From: Protonemura montana
Taxonomy: Eukaryota > Arthropoda > Insecta > Plecoptera > Nemouridae
Assembly: GCA_947568835.1 (NCBI GenBank)
Contig: OX387610.1
Coordinates: 17,097,050 to 17,161,049 of the forward strand
DNA length: 64,000 nt
Direction of reading: 5' to 3'
Part shown: one piece after another, positions 10,989 to 24,522 of the stretch
Position numbering within the stretch: position 1 is the first letter of the stretch
How the letters are laid out: the number at the start of each line of letters is the position of its first letter
Notes under the pieces: generated by a model
What the model was told of the DNA's origin: nothing
The model's database searches: none
The model's input: only the letters and a program-made list of their open reading frames with translations
Position numbers and translations under genes: made by a program

Positions 10989-13900
10989 CTAAGCCTCGGT
11001 AAAAAGACACTCCAGACACTTTTCCCCGCTTGCCAGACTCTCCAGACAGTCTGCCTTAGAAGCAAGACGCTCCAGACATTCTGCCTCACTTGCTAGACGC
11101 TCTAAACACTCAGTCTTAGAAGCAAGACGCTCCAGACACCCTGTCTCGCTTGCCAGACGCTCCAAACACTCTGTCTTAGAAGCAAGACGCTCCAGACACC
11201 CTGTTTGGCATGCCTGACGCTCCAGGCACTCTGCTATGCTTGCCAGACGCTCCAGACACTCATCCATGCTAGCCAGACGCTCCAGACACGCTGCCTCGCT
11301 AAAAAGACGCTTCAGACACTCTGCCTCGCTAACAAGACGCTCTAGACACTCTGCTTTGCTAGCAAGACGTTTCAGACACTCTTCCTCGCTAGCTAGACGC
11401 CCCAGACACTCTGCCTTGGTAGTAAGATGCTCCAGACTATCTGCCACGCTAGCTAGACGCTCCAGACACTCTGCATTGGTAGTTAGATGCTCCAGACTAT
11501 CTGCCACGCTAGCTAGACGCTCCAGACACTCTGCCTTGGTAGTTAGATGCTCCAGACTTTTTGCCACGCTAGCTAGACGCTCCAGACACTCTGCCTCGCT
11601 ACCCAGACGCTCCAGAAACTCTGCCTCGCTAGATTGGCGTCAGACACTTTGCCTTGCTAGACAGACGCTCCATACACTCTCGTTTTATTGCAAATCGCTT
11701 CAGACACTTTGCCTCGGTAATATCACGCTCAAGAAACTCTGCCTCGCTAGCAAGACGCTCCAGACACTCTGCCACGCTAGTCAGACGCTCCAGACACTCT
11801 GCCTCGCTAGCAAGACGCTCCAGAATTTCTGCTTAACTATCCAGACGCTCCAGACACTCTGCCATGCTAGCCAGACGCTGCAGACACTCTGCCATGCTAG
11901 CCAGAGATTTCAGACACTCTGCTACGCTAGCTAGACGCTCCAGACACTCTGCCACGCTAGCTAGAAGCTCCAGACACTCTGCCTTGCTACTTAGACCCTT
12001 CAGACACTCTGCCTCGCTAGCCAGGCGCTCCAGACACTCTGCCTCGCTACCCAGACGCTCCAGACTATCTGCCACGCTAGCCAGTGGCTCCAGAATATTT
12101 GCCACGCTAGCCAGAGGCTCCAGACACTCTGCCACGCTAGCTGGACGCTCCAGACACTCTGCATCGCTAACCAGGCGCTCCAGACACTCTGCCTCGCTAT
12201 CCAGACGCTCCAGACACTCTGCCTCGCTACCCAGACGCTCCAGACACTCTGCCTCCCTAGCCAGCCGCTCCAGACACTCTGCCATGCTAGCCAGAGATTT
12301 CAGACACTCTGCTACGCTAGCTAGACGCTCCAGACACTCTGCCACGCTAGCTAGACGCTCTAGACACTCTGCCTTGCTACCCAGACCCTCCAGACACTCT
12401 GCCCCGCTAGCCAGGCGCTCCAGACACTCTGCCTCGCTACCCAGACGCTCCAGACACTCTGCCTCGCTAGCCAGGCGCTCCAGACACTCTGCCTCGCTAT
12501 TAGACGCTTCAGACTATCTGCCACGCTAGCCAGTTGCTCCAGACACTCTGCCACGCTAGCTAGACGCTCCAGGCACTCTGCCTCGCTACTAAGACGCTCC
12601 AGACACTCTGCCTCGCTAGCGAGGCATTCCAGACACTCTGGTTCGCTACTCAGACGCTCCAGACACTCTGCCACGCTAGCTAGACGCTCCAGACACTCTG
12701 CCACGCTAGCCAGACGCTCCAGACACTCTGATTCGCTACCCAGACGTTCCAGACACTTTCCCTCGCTCCCCAGACGCTCCAGACACTCTGCTTTGCTAGC
12801 CAGCCGCTTTAGACACTCTGCCACGCTAGCCAAACGCTCCAGACACTTTGCTACGCTAGCCAGACGCTCCAGACACTCTGATTCGCTACCCAGACGTTCC
12901 AGACACTTTGCCTTGCCACCCAGACGCTCCAGACACTCTGCCTCGCTAGCCAGGCGCTTCAGAAGCTCTGCCTCGCTAGCCAGGCGCTCCAGACACTCTG
13001 CCATGCTAGCCAGACGTTCCAGACACACTGCCTCGCTTGCCAGGCACTCAAAACACTCTGACTCGCTAGCCAGGCGCTCCATACCTTCTTCCTTGCTAGC
13101 CTTTCGTTCCAGACTTTCTGCCTCGCTAGCAAGACGCTCAAGACACAAACTGCCTCGCTTGCCAGGCGCTCCAGACACTCTGCCTCGCTACCCAGACGCC
13201 CCAGACACTTTGCCTCGCTATCCAGACGCTCCAGAGACTCTGCCTCGCTAGCCAGGCGCTTCAGACACTCTGCCTCGCTAGCTAGACGCTCCAGACACTC
13301 TGCCATGCTAGCCAGACGCTATAGACTATATGCCACGCTAGCCAGTGGCTCCAGACTATCTGCCACGCTAGCCAGAGGCTCCAGACACTCTGCCATGCTA
13401 GCCAGACGCTTCAGACTTTCTGCCACGCTAGCCAAACGCTCCAGACACTCTGCCACGCTAGCCAGACGCTCCAGACACTCTGATTCGCTACCTAGACGTT
13501 CCAGACACTTTGCATTGCTACTGAGACGCTCCAGACTATCTGCCACGCTAGCCAGTGGCTCCAGATTATCTGCCACGCTAGCCAGAGGCTCCAGACACTC
13601 TGCCACGCTAGCAAGACGCTCCAGACACTCTGCCTCGCTAGCCAGGCGCTCCAGACACTCTGCCTTGCTACCCAAAATCTCCAGACACTCTGCCTCGCTA
13701 GCCAGCCGCTCCAGACACTCTGCCATGCTAGCCAGAGATTTCAGACACTCTGCCTCGCTAGCCAGGCGCTCCAGACACTCTGCCTCGCTACCCAGACGCT
13801 CTAGACACTCTGCCTCGCTAGCCAGACCCTCCAGACACTCTACCTCGCTAGCCAGGCGCTCCAGACACGCTGCCTCGCTACCCAGACGCTCCAGACTATC

Positions 13901-14701
13901 TGCCACGCTAGCCAGTGGCTCCAGATTATCTGCCACGCTAGCCAGAGGCTCCAGACACTCTGCTACGCTAGCTAGACGCTCCAGACACTCTGCCTCGCTA
14001 GCCAGGCGCTCCAGACACGCTGCCTCGCTACCCAGACGCTCCAGACTCTCTGTCTTGCTAGCTAGTCGCTCTAGACACTAAGCCTCGGTAAAAAGACACT
14101 CCAGACACTTTTCCCCGCTTGCCAGACTCTCCAGACAGTCTGCCTTAGAAGCAAGACGCTCCAGACATTCTGCCTCACTTGCTAGACGCTCTAAACACTC
14201 TGTCTTAGAAGCAAGACGCTCCAGACACCCTGTCTCGCTTGCCAGACGCTCCAAACACTCTGTCTTAGAAGCAAGACGCTCCAGACACCCTGTTTGGCAT
14301 GCCTGACGCTCCAGATACTCTGCTTTGCTTGCCAGACGCTCCAGACACTCTACCACGCTAGCCAGAAGCTACAGACACTCTACTTTGCTAGGAAGACGCT
14401 TTAGACACTCTACCTCGGTAATAAAACGCTCCAGAAACTCTGCCTCGCTTGCAAGACGCTCCAGACTATCTGCCTTCCTAGCCAGACTCTTCAGAAGCTC
14501 TGCCATGCTAGCAATTCGCTCCAGACACTTTGCCTCACTAGCAAGAAGCTCCAGGCACTCTGCTTTGCTTGCCAGACGCTCCAGACACTCATCCATGCTA
14601 GCCAGACGCTCCAGACACGCTGCCTCGCTAAAAAGACGCTTCAGACACTCTGCCTCGCTAACAAGACGCTCTAGACACTCTGCTTTGCTAGCAAGACGTT
14701 T
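10803..14701. repeat. 3,899-bp tandem duplication, copy 2
   Basis: This is the second copy of 6904-10802. Both copies have the same 28-, 29- and 32-bp units at matching offsets. The few differences seen are single bases. Confidence 0.8.
10989..14077. repeat. HOR segment 6 (3,089 bp)
   Basis: This is the second copy of segment 4, with the same odd units: a 28-mer at 11628-11655, a 29-mer at 12496-12524 and a 32-mer at 13125-13156. It shares TTTGCATTGCTACTG near 13510 with segment 4 (near 9610), where segment 2 reads TTTGCCTTGCTACTG. Segments 4 and 6 are therefore closer to each other than to segment 2. Confidence 0.85.
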
Positions 14702-16115
14702 CAGACACTCTTCCTCGCTAGCTAGACGCCCCAGACACTCTGCCTTGGTAGTAAGATGCTCCAGACTATCTGCCACGCTAGCTAGACGCTCCAGACACTC
14801 TGCATTGGTAGTTAGATGCTCCAGACTATCTGCCACGCTAGCTAGACGCTCCAGACACTCTGCCTTGGTAGTTAGATGCTCCAGACTATCTGACACGCTA
14901 GCTAGACGCTCCAGACACTCTGCCTCGCTACCCAGACGCTCCAGAAACTCTGCATCGCTAGATTGGCGTCAGACACTTTGCCTTGCTAGACAGACGCTCC
15001 ATACACTCTCGTTTTATTGCAAATCGCTTCAGACACTTTGCCTCGGTAATATCACGCTCAAGAAACTCTGCCTCGCTAGCAAGACGCTCCAGACACTCTG
15101 CCACGCTAGTCAGACGCTCCAGACACTCTGCCTCGCTAGCAAGACGCTCCAGAATTTCTGCTTAACTATCCAGACGCTCCAGACACTCTGCCATGCTAGC
15201 CAGACGCTGCAGACACTCTGATTCGCTACCCAGACGCTCCAGACACTCTGCTACGCTAGCTAGACGCTCCAGACACTCTGTCTTGCTACCCAGGCGCTCC
15301 AGACACTCTGCCTCGCTACCTAGACGCTCCAGACACTCTGTCTTGCTATCCAGACGCTCCAGACCCTCTGCTTTGCTAGCCAGGCGCTCCAGACACTCTG
15401 ATTCGCTACCCAGACGCTCCAGACACTTTGCCTAGCTACTTAGACACACCAGACACTCTGCTTCGCTAGCTAGACGCTCCAGACACTCTGCCTTGCTACC
15501 CAGACCCTCCAGACACTCTGCCTTCCTAGCCGGGTTCTCCAGACACTCTAACATGCTAGCCAGAGATTTCAGACACTCTGCTACGCTAGCTAGACGCTCC
15601 AGACACTCTGCCACGCTAGCAAGACGCTCCAGACACTCTGCCTCGCTACCCAGACGCTCAAGAGACTCTGCCTCGCAAGCCAGGCGCTTTAGACACTCTG
15701 CCTCGCTAGCTACACGCTCCAGACACTCTACCATGCTAGCCAGACGCTATAGACTATCCGCCACGCTAGCCATAGGCTCCAGACACTCTGCCACGCTAGC
15801 AAGACGCTCCAGACACTCAGCTACGCTCGCCGGACGCTCCAGACACTCTGCCTCGCTATTCAGACGCTCCAGTTACTCTACCATGCTAGCTAGACTCTCC
15901 AGACACTCTGCCTCGCTAGCCAGGCGCTCCAGACACTCTGCCTCGCTACCCAGACGCCCCAGACACTCTGCTACGCTAGCTAGACGCTCCAGACACTCTG
16001 TCTTGCTACCCAGACGCTCCAGACACTCTGCTACGCTAGCTAGACGCTCCAGACACTCTGTCTTGCTACCCAGACGCTCCAGACTCTCTGTCTTGCTAGC
16101 TAGTCGCTCTAGACA
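14078..16115. repeat. HOR segment 7 (2,038 bp)
   Basis: It consists of 67 units of 30 bp plus one 28-mer (14957-14984), ending in module T (15771-16115). The same module order reappears at 62180-64000 at an offset of 48,102 bp. A unit near 15432 carries CCTAGCTACTTAGACAC, giving an in-frame TAG on the minus strand. Confidence 0.85.
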
Positions 16116-17553
16116 CTAAGCCTCGGTAAAAAGACACTCCAGACACTTTTCCCCGCTTGCCAGACTCTCCAGACAGTCTGCCTTAGAAGCAGGACGCTCC
16201 AGACATTCTGCCTCACTTGCTAGACGCTCTAAACACTCAGTCTTAGAAGCAAGACGCTCCAGACACCCTGTCTCGCTTGCCAGACGCTCCAAACACTCTG
16301 TCTTAGAAGCAAGACGCTCCAGACACCCTGTTTGGCATGCCTGACGCTCCAGGCACTCTGCTATGCTTGCCAGACGCTCCAGACACTCATCCATGCTAGC
16401 CAGACGCTCCAGACACGCTGCCTCGCTAAAAAGACGCTTCAGACACTCTGCCTCGCTAACAAGACGCTCTAGACACTCTGCTTTGCTAGCAAGACGTTTC
16501 AGACACTCTTCCTCGCTAGCTAGACGCCCCAGACACTCTGCCTTGGTAGTAAGATGCTCCAGACTATCTGCCACGCTAGCTAGACGCTCCAGACACTCTG
16601 CATTGGTAGTTAGATGCTCCAGACTATCTGCCACGCTAGCTAGACGCTCCAGACACTCTGCCTTGGTAGTTAGATGCTCCAGACTTTTTGCCACGCTAGC
16701 TAGACGCTCCAGACACTCTGCCTCGCTACCCAGACGCTCCAGAAACTCTGCCTCGCTAGATTGGCGTCAGACACTTTGCCTTGCTAGACAGACGCTCCAT
16801 ACACTCTCGTTTTATTGCAAATCGCTTCAGACACTTTGCCTCGGTAATATCACGCTCAAGAAACTCTGCCTCGCTAGCAAGACGCTCCAGACACTCTGCC
16901 ACGCTAGTCAGACGCTCCAGACACTCTGCCTCGCTAGCAAGACGCTCCAGAATTTCTGCTTAACTATCCAGACGCTCCAGACACTCTGCCATGCTAGCCA
17001 GACGCTGCAGACACTCTGCCTCACTAGCAAAAAGCTCCAGACACTCTGTCTTGCTATCCAGACGCTCCAGACCCTCTGCTTCGCTAGCCAGGCGCTCCAG
17101 ACACTCTGATTCGCTACCCAGACGCTCCAGACACTCTGCTACGCTAGCTAGACGCTCCAGACACTCTGTCTTGCTACCCAGACGCTCCAGACTATCTGCC
17201 ACGCTAGCCAGTGGCTCCAGATTATCTGCCACGCTAGCCAGAGGCTCCAGACACTCTGCTACGCTAGCTAGACGCTCCAGACACTCTGCTACGCTAGCCA
17301 GCCGCTCCAGACACTCTGCCATGCTAGCCCGACGTTTCAGACTTACTGCCACGCGAGCCAGAGGTTTCAGACACTCTGCTACGCTAGCTAGACTCTCCAG
17401 ACTCTCTGCCTCGCTAGCTAGACGCTCCAGACACTCTGCCTTGCTACCCAGACCCTCCAGACACTCTGCCTCGCTAGCCAGGCGCTCCAGACACGCTGCC
17501 TCGCTACCCAGACGCTCCAGACTCTCTGTCTTGCTAGCTAGTCGCTCTAGACA
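16116..17553. repeat. HOR segment 8 (1,438-bp type, copy 1)
   Basis: It consists of 47 units of 30 bp plus one 28-mer (16755-16782). The same type and length recur at 53667-55104 and 57413-58850. Its right part, from about 17074, is the left edge of the 2,323-bp HOR series, so the segment straddles two HOR families. GCAGGACGCTCC near 16190 is private to this copy. Confidence 0.85.
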
Positions 17554-19876
17554 CTAAGCCTCGGTAAAAAGACACTCCAGACACTTTTCCCCGCTTGCCA
17601 GACTCTCCAGACAGTCTGCCTTAGAAGCAAGACGCTCCAGACATTCTGCCTCACTTGCTAGACGCTCTAAACACTCTGTCTTAGAAGCAAGACGCTCCAG
17701 ACACCCTGTCTCGCTTGCCAGACGCTCCAAACACTCTGTCTTAGAAGCAAGACGCTCCAGACACCCTGTTTGGCATGCCTGACGCTCCAGATACTCTGCT
17801 TTGCTTGCCAGACGCTCCAGACACTCTACCACGCTAGCCAAAAGCTACAGACCCCCTTCTTTGCTAGGAAGACGCTTTAGACACTCTACCTCGGTAATAA
17901 AACGCTCCAGAAACTCTGCCTCGCTTGCAAGACGCTCCAGACTATCTGCCTTCCTAGCCAGACTCTTCAGAAGCTCTGCCATGCTAGCAATTCGCTCCAG
18001 ACACTTTGCCTCACTAGCAAGAAGCTCCAGGCACTCTGCTTTGCTTGCCAGACGCTCCAGACACTCATCCATGCTAGCCAGACGCTCCAGACACTCTGCT
18101 TTGCTAGCAAGACGTTTCAGACACTCTTCCTCGCTAGCTAGACGCCCCAGACACTCTGCCTTGGAAGTAAGATGATCCAGACTATCTGCCACGCTAGCTA
18201 GACGCTCCAGACACTCTGCATTGGTAGTTAGATGCTCCAGACTATCTGCCACGCTAGCTAGACGCTCCAGACACTCTGCCTCGCTACCCAGACGCTCCAG
18301 AAACTCTGCCTCGCTAGATTGGCGTCAGATACTTTGCCTTGCTAGACAGACGCTCCATACACTCTCGTTTTATTGCAAATCGCTTCAGACACTTTGCCTC
18401 GGTAATAACACGCACAAGAAACTCTGCCTCGCTAGCATGACGCTCCAGACACTCTGCCACGCTAGTCAGACGCTCCAGACACTCTGCCTCGCTAGCAAGA
18501 CGCTCCAGAATTTCTGCTTAACTATCCAGACGCTCCAGACACTCTGCCATGCTAGCCAGACGCTGCAGACACTCTGCCTCACTAGCAAAAAGCTCCAGAC
18601 ACTCTGCATCGCTACCCAGGCGCTCCAGACGCTTTGCTTTAATATTTTATGCTACGCTAGCCAGTGGCTCCAGACACTCTGCCACGCTAGCTTGACGCTC
18701 TAGGCACTCTGCCTCGCTATTTAGTAGCTCCAGAAACTCTGCCTCGCTAGCCAGGCACTCCAGACACTCTGGCTCGCTACCAGGACGCTCCAGACACTCT
18801 GCCTTCCTAGCCAGCCGCTCCAGACACTCTGCCATGTTAGCCAGAGATTTCAGACACTCTGCTACGCTAGCTAGACGCTCCAGACACTCTGCCACGCTAG
18901 CTAGAAGCTCCAGACACTCTGCCTTGCTACTTAGACCCTTCAGACACTCTGCCTCGCTAGCCAGGCGCTCCAGACACTCTGCCTCGCTACCCAGACTCTC
19001 CAGACTATCTGCCACGCTAGCCAGTGGCTCCAGAATATTTGCCACGCTAGCCAGAGGCTCCAGACACTCTGCCACGCTAGCTGGACGCTCTAGACACTCT
19101 GCATCGCTAACCAGGCGCTCCAGACACTCTGCCTCGCTATCCAGACGCTCCAGACACTCTGCCTCGCTACCCAGACGCTCCAGACACTCTGCCTCCCTAG
19201 CCAGCCGCTCCAGACACTCTGCCATGCTAGCCAGAGATTTCAGACACTCTGCTACGCTAGCTAGACGCTCCAGACACTCTGCCACGCTAGCTAGACGCTC
19301 TAGACACTCTGCCTTGCTACCCAGACCCTCCAGACACTCTGCCCCGCTAGCCAGGCGCTCCAGACACTCTGCCTCGCTACCCAGACGCTCCAGACACTCT
19401 GCTTCGCTAGCCAGGCGCTCCAGACACTCTGATTCGCTACCCAGACGCTCCAGACACTCTGCTACGCTAGCTAGACGCTCCAGACACTCTGTCTTGCTAC
19501 CCAGACGCTCCAGACTATCTGCCACGCTAGCCAGTGGCTCCAGATTATCTGCCACGCTAGCCAGAGGCTCCAGACACTCTGCTACGCTAGCTAGACGCTC
19601 CAGACACTCTGCTACGCTAGCCAGCCGCTCCAGACACTCTGCCATGCTAGCCCGACGTTTCAGACTTACTGCCACGCGAGCCAGAGGTTTCAGACACTCT
19701 GCTACGCTAGCTAGACTCTCCAGACTCTCTGCCTCGCTAGCTAGACGCTCCAGACACTCTGCCTTGCTACCCAGACCCTCCAGACACTCTGCCTCGCTAG
19801 CCAGGCGCTCCAGACACGCTGCCTCGCTACCCAGACGCTCCAGACTCTCTGTCTTGCTAGCTAGTCGCTCTAGACA
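17554..19876. repeat. HOR segment 9 (2,323-bp type, copy 1 in marker phase)
   Basis: It carries the 28-mer at 18313-18340 and the 15-mer at 18641-18655. Private changes include ATGTTAGCC near 18835 and GGACGCTCTAGAC near 19085. It contains the chimeric join near 19396, where material resembling segment 2 passes into material resembling segment 8. Confidence 0.85.
18641..18655. repeat. AT-rich unit, 15-bp deletion form (first of 9)
   Basis: AATATTTTATGCTAC is the full-length unit with 15 bp lost. Copies start at 18641, 20964, 23287, 25610, 27933, 31488, 35073, 38658 and 43529, all inside 18.6-43.6 kb. The shared deletion marks one descent group of HORs. Confidence 0.88.
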
Positions 19877-22199
19877 CTAAGCCTCGGTAAAAAGACACTC
19901 CAGACACTTTTCCCCGCTTGCCAGACTCTCCAGACAGTCTGCCTTAGAAGCAAGACGCTCCAGACATTCTGCCTCACTTGCTAGACGCTCTAAACACTCT
20001 GTCTTAGAAGCAAGACGCTCCAGACACCCTGTCTCGCTTGCCAGACGCTCCAAACACTCTGTCTTAGAAGCAAGACGCTCCAGACACCCTGTTTGGCATG
20101 CCTGACGCTCCAGATACTCTGCTTTGCTTGCCAGACGCTCCAGACACTCTACCACGCTAGCCAAAAGCTACAGACCCCCTTCTTTGCTAGGAAGACGCTT
20201 TAGACACTCTACCTCGGTAATAAAACGCTCCAGAAACTCTGCCTCGCTTGCAAGACGCTCCAGACTATCTGCCTTCCTAGCCAGACTCTTCAGAAGCTCT
20301 GCCATGCTAGCAATTCGCTCCAGACACTTTGCCTCACTAGCAAGAAGCTCCAGGCACTCTGCTTTGCTTGCCAGACGCTCCAGACACTCATCCATGCTAG
20401 CCAGACGCTCCAGACACTCTGCTTTGCTAGCAAGACGTTTCAGACACTCTTCCTCGCTAGCTAGACGCCCCAGACACTCTGCCTTGGAAGTAAGATGATC
20501 CAGACTATCTGCCACGCTAGCTAGACGCTCCAGACACTCTGCATTGGTAGTTAGATGCTCCAGACTATCTGCCACGCTAGCTAGACGCTCCAGACACTCT
20601 GCCTCGCTACCCAGACGCTCCAGAAACTCTGCCTCGCTAGATTGGCGTCAGATACTTTGCCTTGCTAGACAGACGCTCCATACACTCTCGTTTTATTGCA
20701 AATCGCTTCAGACACTTTGCCTCGGTAATAACACGCACAAGAAACTCTGCCTCGCTAGCATGACGCTCCAGACACTCTGCCACGCTAGTCAGACGCTCCA
20801 GACACTCTGCCTCGCTAGCAAGACGCTCCAGAATTTCTGCTTAACTATCCAGACGCTCCAGACACTCTGCCATGCTAGCCAGACGCTGCAGACACTCTGC
20901 CTCACTAGCAAAAAGCTCCAGACACTCTGCATCGCTACCCAGGCGCTCCAGACGCTTTGCTTTAATATTTTATGCTACGCTAGCCAGTGGCTCCAGACAC
21001 TCTGCCACGCTAGCTTGACGCTCTAGGCACTCTGCCTCGCTATTTAGTAGCTCCAGAAACTCTGCCTCGCTAGCCAGGCACTCCAGACACTCTGGCTCGC
21101 TACCAGGACGCTCCAGACACTCTGCCTTCCTAGCCAGCCGCTCCAGACACTCTGCCATGCTAGCCAGAGATTTCAGACACTCTGCTACGCTAGCTAGACG
21201 CTCCAGACACTCTGCCACGCTAGCTAGAAGCTCCAGACACTCTGCCTTGCTACTTAGACCCTTCAGACACTCTGCCTCGCTAGCCAGGCGCTCCAGACAC
21301 TCTGCCTCGCTACCCAGACGCTCCAGACTATCTGCCACGCTAGCCAGTGGCTCCAGAATATTTGCCACGCTAGCCAGAGGCTCCAGACACTCTGCCACGC
21401 TAGCTGGACGCTCCAGACACTCTGCATCGCTAACCAGGCGCTCCAGACACTCTGCCTCGCTATCCAGACGCTCCAGACACTCTGCCTCGCTACCCAGACG
21501 CTCCAGACACTCTGCCTCCCTAGCCAGCCGCTCCAGACACTCTGCCATGCTAGCCAGAGATTTCAGACACTCTGCTACGCTAGCTAGACGCTCCAGACAC
21601 TCTGCCACGCTAGCTAGACGCTCTAGACACTCTGCCTTGCTACCCAGACCCTCCAGACACTCTGCCCCGCTAGCCAGGCGCTCCAGACACTCTGCCTCGC
21701 TACCCAGACGCTCCAGACACTCTGCTTCGCTAGCCAGGCGCTCCAGACACTCTGATTCGCTACCCAGACGCTCCAGACACTCTGCTACGCTAGCTAGACG
21801 CTCCAGACACTCTGTCTTGCTACCCAGACGCTCCAGACTATCTGCCACGCTAGCCAGTGGCTCCAGATTATCTGCCACGCTAGCCAGAGGCTCCAGACAC
21901 TCTGCTACGCTAGCTAGACGCTCCAGACACTCTGCTACGCTAGCCAGCCGCTCCAGACACTCTGCCATGCTAGCCCGACGTTTCAGACTTACTGCCACGC
22001 GAGCCAGAGGTTTCAGACACTCTGCTACGCTAGCTAGACTCTCCAGACTCTCTGCCTCGCTAGCTAGACGCTCCAGACACTCTGCCTTGCTACCCAGACC
22101 CTCCAGACACTCTGCCTCGCTAGCCAGGCGCTCCAGACACGCTGCCTCGCTACCCAGACGCTCCAGACTCTCTGTCTTGCTAGCTAGTCGCTCTAGACA
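19877..22199. repeat. HOR segment 10 (2,323-bp type, copy 2)
   Basis: It has the 28-mer at 20636-20663 and the 15-mer at 20964-20978. I saw no change relative to the next copy in the stretches compared. Confidence 0.85.
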
Positions 22200-24522
22200 C
22201 TAAGCCTCGGTAAAAAGACACTCCAGACACTTTTCCCCGCTTGCCAGACTCTCCAGACAGTCTGCCTTAGAAGCAAGACGCTCCAGACATTCTGCCTCAC
22301 TTGCTAGACGCTCTAAACACTCTGTCTTAGAAGCAAGACGCTCCAGACACCCTGTCTCGCTTGCCAGACGCTCCAAACACTCTGTCTTAGAAGCAAGACG
22401 CTCCAGACACCCTGTTTGGCATGCCTGACGCTCCAGATACTCTGCTTTGCTTGCCAGACGCTCCAGACACTCTACCACGCTAGCCAAAAGCTACAGACCC
22501 CCTTCTTTGCTAGGAAGACGCTTTAGACACTCTACCTCGGTAATAAAACGCTCCAGAAACTCTGCCTCGCTTGCAAGACGCTCCAGACTATCTGCCTTCC
22601 TAGCCAGACTCTTCAGAAGCTCTGCCATGCTAGCAATTCGCTCCAGACACTTTGCCTCACTAGCAAGAAGCTCCAGGCACTCTGCTTTGCTTGCCAGACG
22701 CTCCAGACACTCATCCATGCTAGCCAGACGCTCCAGACACTCTGCTTTGCTAGCAAGACGTTTCAGACACTCTTCCTCGCTAGCTAGACGCCCCAGACAC
22801 TCTGCCTTGGAAGTAAGATGATCCAGACTATCTGCCACGCTAGCTAGACGCTCCAGACACTCTGCATTGGTAGTTAGATGCTCCAGACTATCTGCCACGC
22901 TAGCTAGACGCTCCAGACACTCTGCCTCGCTACCCAGACGCTCCAGAAACTCTGCCTCGCTAGATTGGCGTCAGATACTTTGCCTTGCTAGACAGACGCT
23001 CCATACACTCTCGTTTTATTGCAAATCGCTTCAGACACTTTGCCTCGGTAATAACACGCACAAGAAACTCTGCCTCGCTAGCATGACGCTCCAGACACTC
23101 TGCCACGCTAGTCAGACGCTCCAGACACTCTGCCTCGCTAGCAAGACGCTCCAGAATTTCTGCTTAACTATCCAGACGCTCCAGACACTCTGCCATGCTA
23201 GCCAGACGCTGCAGACACTCTGCCTCACTAGCAAAAAGCTCCAGACACTCTGCATCGCTACCCAGGCGCTCCAGACGCTTTGCTTTAATATTTTATGCTA
23301 CGCTAGCCAGTGGCTCCAGACACTCTGCCACGCTAGCTTGACGCTCTAGGCACTCTGCCTCGCTATTTAGTAGCTCCAGAAACTCTGCCTCGCTAGCCAG
23401 GCACTCCAGACACTCTGGCTCGCTACCAGGACGCTCCAGACACTCTGCCTTCCTAGCCAGCCGCTCCAGACACTCTGCCATGCTAGCCAGAGATTTCAGA
23501 CACTCTGCTACGCTAGCTAGACGCTCCAGACACTCTGCCACGCTAGCTAGAAGCTCCAGACACTCTGCCTTGCTACTTAGACCCTTCAGACACTCTGCCT
23601 CGCTAGCCAGGCGCTCCAGACACTCTGCCTCGCTACCCAGACGCTCCAGACTATCTGCCACGCTAGCCAGTGGCTCCAGAATATTTGCCACGCTAGCCAG
23701 AGGCTCCAGACACTCTGCCACGCTAGCTGGACGCTCCAGACACTCTGCATCGCTAACCAGGCGCTCCAGACACTCTGCCTCGCTATCCAGACGCTCCAGA
23801 CACTCTGCCTCGCTACCCAGACGCTCCAGACACTCTGCCTCCCTAGCCAGCCGCTCCAGACACTCTGCCATGCTAGCCAGAGATTTCAGACACTCTGCTA
23901 CGCTAGCTAGACGCTCCAGACACTCTGCCACGCTAGCTAGACGCTCTAGACACTCTGCCTTGCTACCCAGACCCTCCAGACACTCTGCCCCGCTAGCCAG
24001 GCGCTCCAGACACTCTGCCTCGCTACCCAGACGCTCCAGACACTCTGCTTCGCTAGCCAGGCGCTCCAGACACTCTGATTCGCTACCCAGACGCTCCAGA
24101 CACTCTGCTACGCTAGCTAGACGCTCCAGACACTCTGTCTTGCTACCCAGACGCTCCAGACTATCTGCCACGCTAGCCAGTGGCTCCAGATTATCTGCCA
24201 CGCTAGCCAGAGGCTCCAGACACTCTGCTACGCTAGCTAGACGCTCCAGACACTCTGCTACGCTAGCCAGCCGCTCCAGACACTCTGCCATGCTAGCCCG
24301 ACGTTTCAGACTTACTGCCACGCGAGCCAGAGGTTTCAGACACTCTGCTACGCTAGCTAGACTCTCCAGACTCTCTGCCTCGCTAGCTAGACGCTCCAGA
24401 CACTCTGCCTTGCTACCCAGACCCTCCAGACACTCTGCCTCGCTAGCCAGGCGCTCCAGACACGCTGCCTCGCTACCCAGACGCTCCAGACTCTCTGTCT
24501 TGCTAGCTAGTCGCTCTAGACA
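22200..24522. repeat. HOR segment 11 (2,323-bp type, copy 3)
   Basis: It has the 28-mer at 22959-22986 and the 15-mer at 23287-23301. It appears identical to copy 2 in the stretches I compared. Confidence 0.85.
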